Source: Planctomycetota bacterium (GTDB lineage Bacteria > Planctomycetota > Phycisphaerae > Sedimentisphaerales > Anaerobacaceae). Taken from it: a DNA stretch of 10,052 bases. A model generated the notes under the pieces. It worked only from the letters and a program-made list of their open reading frames with translations, did not search any database and was not told the origin of the DNA. The position numbers and the translations under genes were made by a program. The DNA is taken from the NCBI GenBank assembly GCA_026386835.1, contig JAPLMV010000193.1:1-10052 (forward strand). The letters are read 5' to 3'. Positions 7,508 through 10,052 of the stretch are shown here, in pieces. The first letter of the stretch is position 1. The number at the start of each line of letters is the position of its first letter.

Positions 7508-7816
7508 TTAGCAATAACCTCGTCTTGCCCAGAATTCTTTTCGTTTCCTGCGTCTTTCAGCCCATTCATAAACCCAGTCAGGGCAGCGTTTAACCCATAC
7601 CCCATCCTTCTTGCACCAGCGTTGCAATGTCCTGCGTGGTATTTGCAAAATCCTTGCTGTAGCTCTTATGCCGTATTCGTTTATCTGGCTGAAGGCATAC
7701 TCTTTTTGTTCTTGGCTGTACTGTCCGTCATTGCCAAGACTGAGGAATTCAGACTGCTTATCTTCATAGCCTTCCTGAATCAATTTTTGGATAAAAGGGT
7801 TTTTCTTCATACGCAT
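7508..7816 (-). CDS. Helix-turn-helix DNA-binding protein
   Basis: 102 residues. A homeodomain-like/transposase-type HTH spans about residues 34-70: YSQEQKEYAFSQINEYG, then IRATARILQIPRRTLQRW, with the classic 'ATA-I-L-(V/I)PRRTLQRW' recognition-helix pattern. The C-terminus is very basic (ERRRKRKEFWARR). No catalytic domain follows, so it is either a stand-alone regulator or the HTH remnant of a larger recombinase. ATG 7816 has AAAGGG at 7825-7830 at good spacing; a second Met (7810) is possible. The upstream 29-residue ORF stops two bases before it, consistent with one operon. It could control its own promoter, where an AACTCGTGAGTT palindrome lies at the predicted start site (inference). 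Confidence 0.85.
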   Translation of the reverse strand: MRMKKNPFIQKLIQEGYEDKQSEFLSLGNDGQYSQEQKEYAFSQINEYGIRATARILQIPRRTLQRWCKKDGVWVKRCPDWVYEWAERRRKRKEFWARRGYC

Positions 7817-7818
7817 AG

Positions 7819-7908
7819 TTATTTCCCTTTATAGCTTTCGATTAAGGCTTTTATTGCCAACTTTATATGCTCAGGCAATTCCGGCCAAGCCGCTACAATT
7901 TCCGCCAT
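7819..7908 (-). CDS. Very short ORF (29 aa), first of the minus-strand cassette, possibly a remnant
   Basis: ATG 7908 opens 29 codons, or 35 from a TTG at 7926, after an in-frame TAA at 7930-7932. The peptide contains AWPELPEHIKLAIKAL, a compact amphipathic-helix pattern that I associate, from memory, with the C-termini of short proteins beside integrase or HTH genes in environmental genomes. It ends two bases before the HTH start, with the HTH Shine-Dalgarno embedded in its last codons. AAAGAGG precedes the ATG by only two bases, a poor site. It may be an intact tiny protein, or the 3' remnant of a gene whose front was lost to the TAA. Confidence 0.4.
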   Translation of the reverse strand: MAEIVAAWPELPEHIKLAIKALIESYKGK

Positions 7909-7969
7909 GGCCTCTTTGAGCCGCAACGCTTATACATGAACCACTAAATCATCAGCGATAGCTAAATAA

Positions 7970-7981
7970 AACTCGTGAGTT
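7970..7981. promoter_or_regulatory. Operator-like palindrome at the cassette's predicted start site
   Basis: AACTCGTGAGTT has 5-bp arms (AACTC/GAGTT) around a GT centre and sits just downstream of the predicted -10, over the likely +1 of the minus-strand cassette. This is where a repressor such as the encoded HTH protein could act. It is a single site found by eye, so evidence is limited. Confidence 0.3.
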
Positions 7982-7983
7982 GT

Positions 7984-8013
7984 ATTAAAACTTCGGCCAG
8001 TAGTATTAGTCAA
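7984..8013 (-). promoter_or_regulatory. Candidate sigma70-type promoter of the minus-strand cassette
   Basis: On the minus strand TTGACT (8013-8008) is followed after 18 bases by TTTAAT (7989-7984), a near-consensus -35/-10 pair. Transcription would start near 7977, about 70 bases before the first ORF of the cassette. It is the only good candidate I see upstream of the four genes. Confidence 0.45.
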
Positions 8014-8072
8014 TTAGCTGTACTGATTGATGCAGGATGGACGCAGAAAGAGACAAAAAGTAATGAAAATAA

Positions 8073-8098
8073 AAAGATGTTGCAAAAAAAACATCTTT
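8073..8098. promoter_or_regulatory. 9-bp perfect inverted repeat over the tRNA promoter
   Basis: AAAGATGTT (8073-8081) and AACATCTTT (8090-8098) are exact reverse complements around an 8-base A-rich centre. The repeat overlaps the -35 element and most of the spacer of the tRNA-Ala promoter. It could be an operator. It could also be a hairpin ending transcripts that enter from the left, although no T-run follows on the + strand. Confidence 0.5.
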
Positions 8099-8108
8099 GT
8101 AATATGAT
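8080..8108 (+). promoter_or_regulatory. Sigma70-type promoter of tRNA-Ala
   Basis: TTGCAA (8080-8085), a 17-base spacer and TATGAT (8103-8108; 5 of 6 consensus positions) predict transcription from about 8115, six bases before the mature tRNA 5' end. Spacing and position fit a tRNA promoter very well. Confidence 0.65.
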
Positions 8109-8120
8109 AAAAGCACCTAC

Positions 8121-8193
<73 letters not shown>

Positions 8194-8203
8194 TTTGTAT
8201 ATC

Positions 8204-8236
8204 TGGCCGCAAAGAAAAAGGCGGACCATCGATTTT
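8204..8236 (+). terminator. Possible weak terminator after tRNA-Ala
   Basis: TGGCCGC (8204-8210) pairs with GCGG-A-CCA (8221-8228), seven pairs with one bulged A around a 10-base A-rich loop, beginning 11 bases after the tRNA. A short TTTT (8233-8236) follows after four bases. The stem is good, but the T-run is short and displaced, so it may instead protect or help process the tRNA precursor. Confidence 0.35.
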
Positions 8237-8262
8237 GAGTTCTTAGATGTTCTCAGATGTTA

Positions 8263-8361
8263 TCCAAAGTCATCCAAAGACATCCAAACGCACTCCAAAG
8301 CACTCCAAAGCACTCCAACGATAGTCCAACGTATGTCCAAAGCACTCCAAAGTATGTCCAA
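8263..8361. repeat. Ten helically phased TCCAA motifs
   Basis: TCCAA begins at 8263, 8273, 8283, 8294, 8304, 8314, 8325, 8336, 8346 and 8357. Steps are 10,10,11,10,10,11,11,10,11, mean 10.4 bp, the pitch of B-DNA. Most copies extend to TCCAAAG preceded by CA or GCAC; the spacer bases vary while the pentamer is invariant. The period is not a multiple of three, which argues against a coding repeat. All motifs therefore face the same side of the helix, as expected of a cooperative protein-binding array or a bend element. Function unknown. Confidence 0.85.
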
Positions 8362-8365
8362 ATGC

Positions 8366-8840
8366 ATCAGCCGTGAGGCCATGTTTTTTTCATAACTTCT
8401 TTGCATATATAAGGTTAAACTCGAAATCAGAAGCACGAAATCCTAAATAAATTCGAATTTTTAAAATCTAAATGTTCAAAACAAACTCCATAGAGGTGTA
8501 AAATAAGGAGTTAAAAATAGTGAAAATTTTTTTATTTTTTTTGGATTTTGTGTGAGGATACCTGCGCGAATGGTCCAAGATGGATTGACTATTTACTATT
8601 GAATATTGACTATTTGAAGAGCGAAGAAAAGTTTAGACGCTGATTTCGCTGAAAATCTCGCTGATTAACGCTGAAATTTTTTTAGTTTAGAAGCGGATTT
8701 TGGTTGATTCGAGATGGTCGATTTTGGTATGATATATATCAGCAATTGAATATTGGGAAAAATGCGGCCACGGATGAACACGAATTTTAAGAAAGAATGA
8801 CGGAGAAAAAATAGGTCGAGATTGAAAAATTAATTTAAAG
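8366..8840. other. Gene-free AT-rich intergenic region with degenerate short repeats
   Basis: No protein gene is supported here. Recognisable pieces are CGAAATC-like units near 8420-8457, a T-rich tract at 8527-8543, and a direct repeat TTGACTATTT at 8585-8594 and 8606-8615. CGCTGA occurs four times, at 8638, 8647, 8659 and 8669, in a decayed tandem pattern. A GCGGCCACGGATGAACACG block starts at about 8764. From memory, similar motifs litter intergenic DNA of several environmental bacteria; I could not check this. AAGGAG followed by a GTG at 8520 opens only 11 codons. Confidence 0.55.
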
Positions 8841-8850
8841 TTCACTGGAC

Positions 8851-8989
8851 TTGAGGCGTTCCTGTTGAAACTGCGAATTTCAAAAATTGGAAACGTGCAA
8901 AGTCGGTGCCCCGTATGGGGCGCTGCTTGCGTGTTCCGATTAGGCTTTCGCAGGCCTCAACAGGGCATGATGTAGCGGTGCCCTTTTTT
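8851..8989 (+). ncRNA. Candidate structured RNA or riboregulator with intrinsic terminator
   Basis: Nested complementary segments build a long rod. TTGAGGC (8851-8857) pairs with GCCTCAA (8954-8960), and CTGCGAA (8871-8877) with TTCGCAG (8947-8953). GGAA and CGTGCAA (8889-8900) pair with TTGCGTG and TTCC (8927-8937). GTGCCCC/GGGGCGC is closed by a GTAT tetraloop (8906-8923). A terminator hairpin with T6 follows at 8962-8989, giving + strand polarity. A second outer pairing, CCTGTTGA (8861-8868) with TCAACAGG (8957-8964), excludes the first and takes three bases of the terminator stem, as in an attenuator. I find no convincing promoter and do not recognise a known RNA class. It could instead be a palindromic mobile repeat. 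Confidence 0.55.
8962..8989 (+). terminator. Rho-independent terminator ending the structured RNA
   Basis: AGGGCA (8962-8967) pairs perfectly with TGCCCT (8979-8984) around an 11-base loop, followed at once by a run of six T (8984-8989). Orientation is +. It lies two bases after the outer stem of the structured element, so the two appear to be one unit. Confidence 0.6.
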
Positions 8990-9095
8990 GTTACGCACCT
9001 CTCCATTTCAAAACGCCAATTCATTTTGAAGGCGTCGCGGCCGCAGTGGTTGCGATTTGGCAGAGAAGGAAGTATTTTTTTAGGAGGCAGAGAGT

Positions 9096-9176
9096 ATGCA
9101 TTTCTATGATTCAAGTCAAACCATGGTTATTTTGTTTGTAGAATTACGTACATCGATAAATTTAAAACTATTTTGA
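9096..9176 (+). CDS. Possible 26-residue leader or small protein
   Basis: ATG 9096 is preceded by a full AGGAGG (9082-9087) at eight bases, the best Shine-Dalgarno in the right half of the window. The 26-codon frame (starting MHFYDSSQTMVILFVELRT) ends with TGA at 9174-9176, one base before the AAGGAG of the GLUG gene (9178-9183). This placement suggests a leader peptide or coupled small ORF, but the peptide has no recognisable motif and chance is possible. Confidence 0.3.
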   Translation: MHFYDSSQTMVILFVELRTSINLKLF

Positions 9177-9191
9177 GAAGGAGAAAAGAGA

Positions 9192-10052
9192 ATGAAAAAT
9201 GTAAGAATGACAATTTGTTTAATAGTGGCGGTTTTGTTTTTATCCGCCGCTTCTTTTGGCGGTACTTACAATGGCGGTAACGGAACTGAAACTGAGCCGT
9301 ATCAAATCAATAATATTACTGACTGGCAGGAGCTGATGACCACCCCTGACGACTGGAATCAGCATTTTATCCTGACGGCAGATGTCAATCTGGCGGGGAT
9401 AGCCCTGACGCCGGTTGGAAACAGCAGTACACAATTTACCGGTGTTTTTGACGGCAACGATAATATAATCAGCAGTGGTATCGGTTTGTTCGGCTATGTC
9501 GGTTCCGGCGGCCAAATCCGCAATTTAGGCGTCGAGAATGCCAATATCCTCGGCATCTTCCATATCGGCGGGCTGGTGGGGAGGAATTATGGTACACTAA
9601 CCGCCTGCTATGCGACCGGTTTGGTCAGCGGAGAGTTCGGTGTCGGTGGGCTGGTGGGGGTGAATTATGGTACACTAACCGCCTGCTATGCGACCGGTTC
9701 GGTCAGGGGAGAGAACGAGGTCGGCGGGCTTGTGGGGCTTAATTATGGTACACTAACCGCCTGCTATGCGACCGGTTCGGTCAGCGGAAAAAGCCATACC
9801 CCCAGCCGTTATGCCGGCGGGCTGGTGGGGTATAATTATGGTACACTAACCGCTTGCTATGCGACCGGTTCGGTCAGCGGAATAACAGACGGTTATGCCG
9901 GCGGGCTGGTGGGGTATAATGAGGGTATGCTAACATCCTGCTATGCGACAGTTTCGGTCACCGGAAACTCCGGTGTCGGTGGGCTGGTGGGGGAGAATTC
10001 TGGTGCGATAACTTCCTGCTATGCGACTGGTTCGGTCACTGGTTCGGTCCTC
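9192..10052 (+). CDS. Secreted GLUG-repeat protein, 3' end outside window
   Basis: The frame is open from ATG 9192 to the right edge (287 codons) and continues beyond. AAGGAG at 9178-9183 gives an ideal eight-base spacing. Residues 1-23 are a Sec signal peptide (MKNVRM, hydrophobic core ICLIVAVLFLSAASF, cleavage near FGG). Residues ~24-115 match the usual lead-in of GLUG proteins (PYQINNITDWQEL, HFILTADVNLAG, FTGVFDGN, GLFGYVGSGGQIRNLGV). From about 126 come six tandem GLUG units (GGLVGxNxGxLTxCYATGSVxG) of 26-31 residues, which should stack as a beta-solenoid. Each has one cysteine, at 139, 165, 191, 222, 250 and 277. Such proteins are exported surface or adhesin-like molecules; substrate unknown. 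Sorting signals would lie past the edge. Confidence 0.92.
   Translation, partial: MKNVRMTICLIVAVLFLSAASFGGTYNGGNGTETEPYQINNITDWQELMTTPDDWNQHFILTADVNLAGIALTPVGNSSTQFTGVFDGNDNIISSGIGLFGYVGSGGQIRNLGVENANILGIFHIGGLVGRNYGTLTACYATGLVSGEFGVGGLVGVNYGTLTACYATGSVRGENEVGGLVGLNYGTLTACYATGSVSGKSHTPSRYAGGLVGYNYGTLTACYATGSVSGITDGYAGGLVGYNEGMLTSCYATVSVTGNSGVGGLVGENSGAITSCYATGSVTGSVL
9567..10052 (+). repeat. Near-identical in-frame tandem repeats encoding GLUG units
   Basis: The GGT of each unit's YG/EG/SG core starts at 9591, 9669, 9747, 9840, 9924 and 10002. Steps are 78, 78, 93, 84 and 78 bp, all multiples of three. The 36 bases from AATTATGG to ACCGGT are identical in the first three copies (9585, 9663, 9741). 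The fourth (9834) differs by one silent change. The last two have diverged. Identity at silent positions points to recent duplication or gene conversion in the first four units; length variation sits in the loop after VSG. Confidence 0.9.

Noticed and set aside
8263..8361. CRISPR array
   Set aside because: Units of 10-11 bp with 5-7 conserved bases are far too short, and there are no spacers or cas genes.
8364..8390. Terminator before the T-run at 8384-8390
   Set aside because: No GC-rich stem of useful length can be formed immediately before the T-run.
8195..8395. 66-codon plus-strand ORF across the TCCAA array
   Set aside because: The array's 10/11-bp period does not keep a reading frame, so a repeat protein is not encoded; no ribosome-binding site.
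8842..9114. 90-codon minus-strand and 67-codon plus-strand ORFs (8906-9109)
   Set aside because: Both run through the palindromic structured element and its terminator. They have no domain and read like frequently mis-annotated translations of a structured repeat.
9132..9160. TTGTTT-N17-GATAAA as promoter of the GLUG gene
   Set aside because: Only 3 of 6 and 4 of 6 consensus positions match, in AT-rich DNA where such matches are common.
9240..9515. 91-codon minus-strand ORF
   Set aside because: Antisense shadow of the GLUG-repeat gene, whose signal peptide, ribosome site and repeats are clear on the + strand.

Overview
The window looks like a chromosomal segment from a Gram-negative, moderately AT-rich environmental bacterium. 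A Planctomycetota (Phycisphaerae / Sedimentisphaerales-like) origin is my best guess. It rests on the combination of a Porin_5-like outer-membrane protein, a secreted GLUG-repeat protein, an uncharacterised zinc-ribbon/HTH cassette and long repeat-rich intergenic DNA. No rRNA or other firm phylogenetic marker is present, so this is inference.

Layout. (1) 3-1046: 3' part of an outer-membrane porin gene. (2) 1052-6543: a complete phosphate-uptake operon on the + strand, pstS-pstC-pstA-pstB-orf116-phoU. It is preceded by four direct repeats of a TTAACA/CTAACA hexamer at exactly 11-bp steps, a convincing Pho box, with a -10-like sequence and Shine-Dalgarno directly behind. The genes are tightly packed or overlapping. 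PstS captures phosphate in the periplasm, PstC and PstA form the channel, PstB drives it, and PhoU links transport to Pho signalling. A small gene of unknown function sits between pstB and phoU. An 11-bp perfect hairpin lies just after pstS, inside the first codons of pstC.

(3) 6544-8013: a convergent minus-strand cassette of four short genes: a 29-residue ORF, a 102-residue HTH protein, a 52-residue small protein and a 208-residue zinc-ribbon protein. It has its own candidate promoter and an operator-like palindrome. Its function is unknown; it resembles an accessory or mobile unit but has no transposase or integrase.

(4) 8073-8236: a tRNA-Ala(GGC) gene with a good sigma70-type promoter, an inverted repeat over the -35 and spacer, and a possible weak terminator.

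(5) 8263-9176: nearly a kilobase without a convincing protein gene. It contains ten TCCAA motifs phased at 10.4 bp (one DNA turn), several degenerate short repeats, and an elaborate candidate structured RNA (8851-8989) with nested stems, two mutually exclusive outer stems and a rho-independent terminator. A 26-codon ORF with a strong Shine-Dalgarno follows.

(6) 9192-end: the 5' part of a secreted GLUG-repeat protein whose repeats are nearly identical in DNA sequence, indicating recent tandem expansion.

The most promising unexplained items are the structured RNA at 8851-8989, the helically phased TCCAA array, the four-gene zinc-ribbon/HTH cassette and the small gene inserted in the pst operon.
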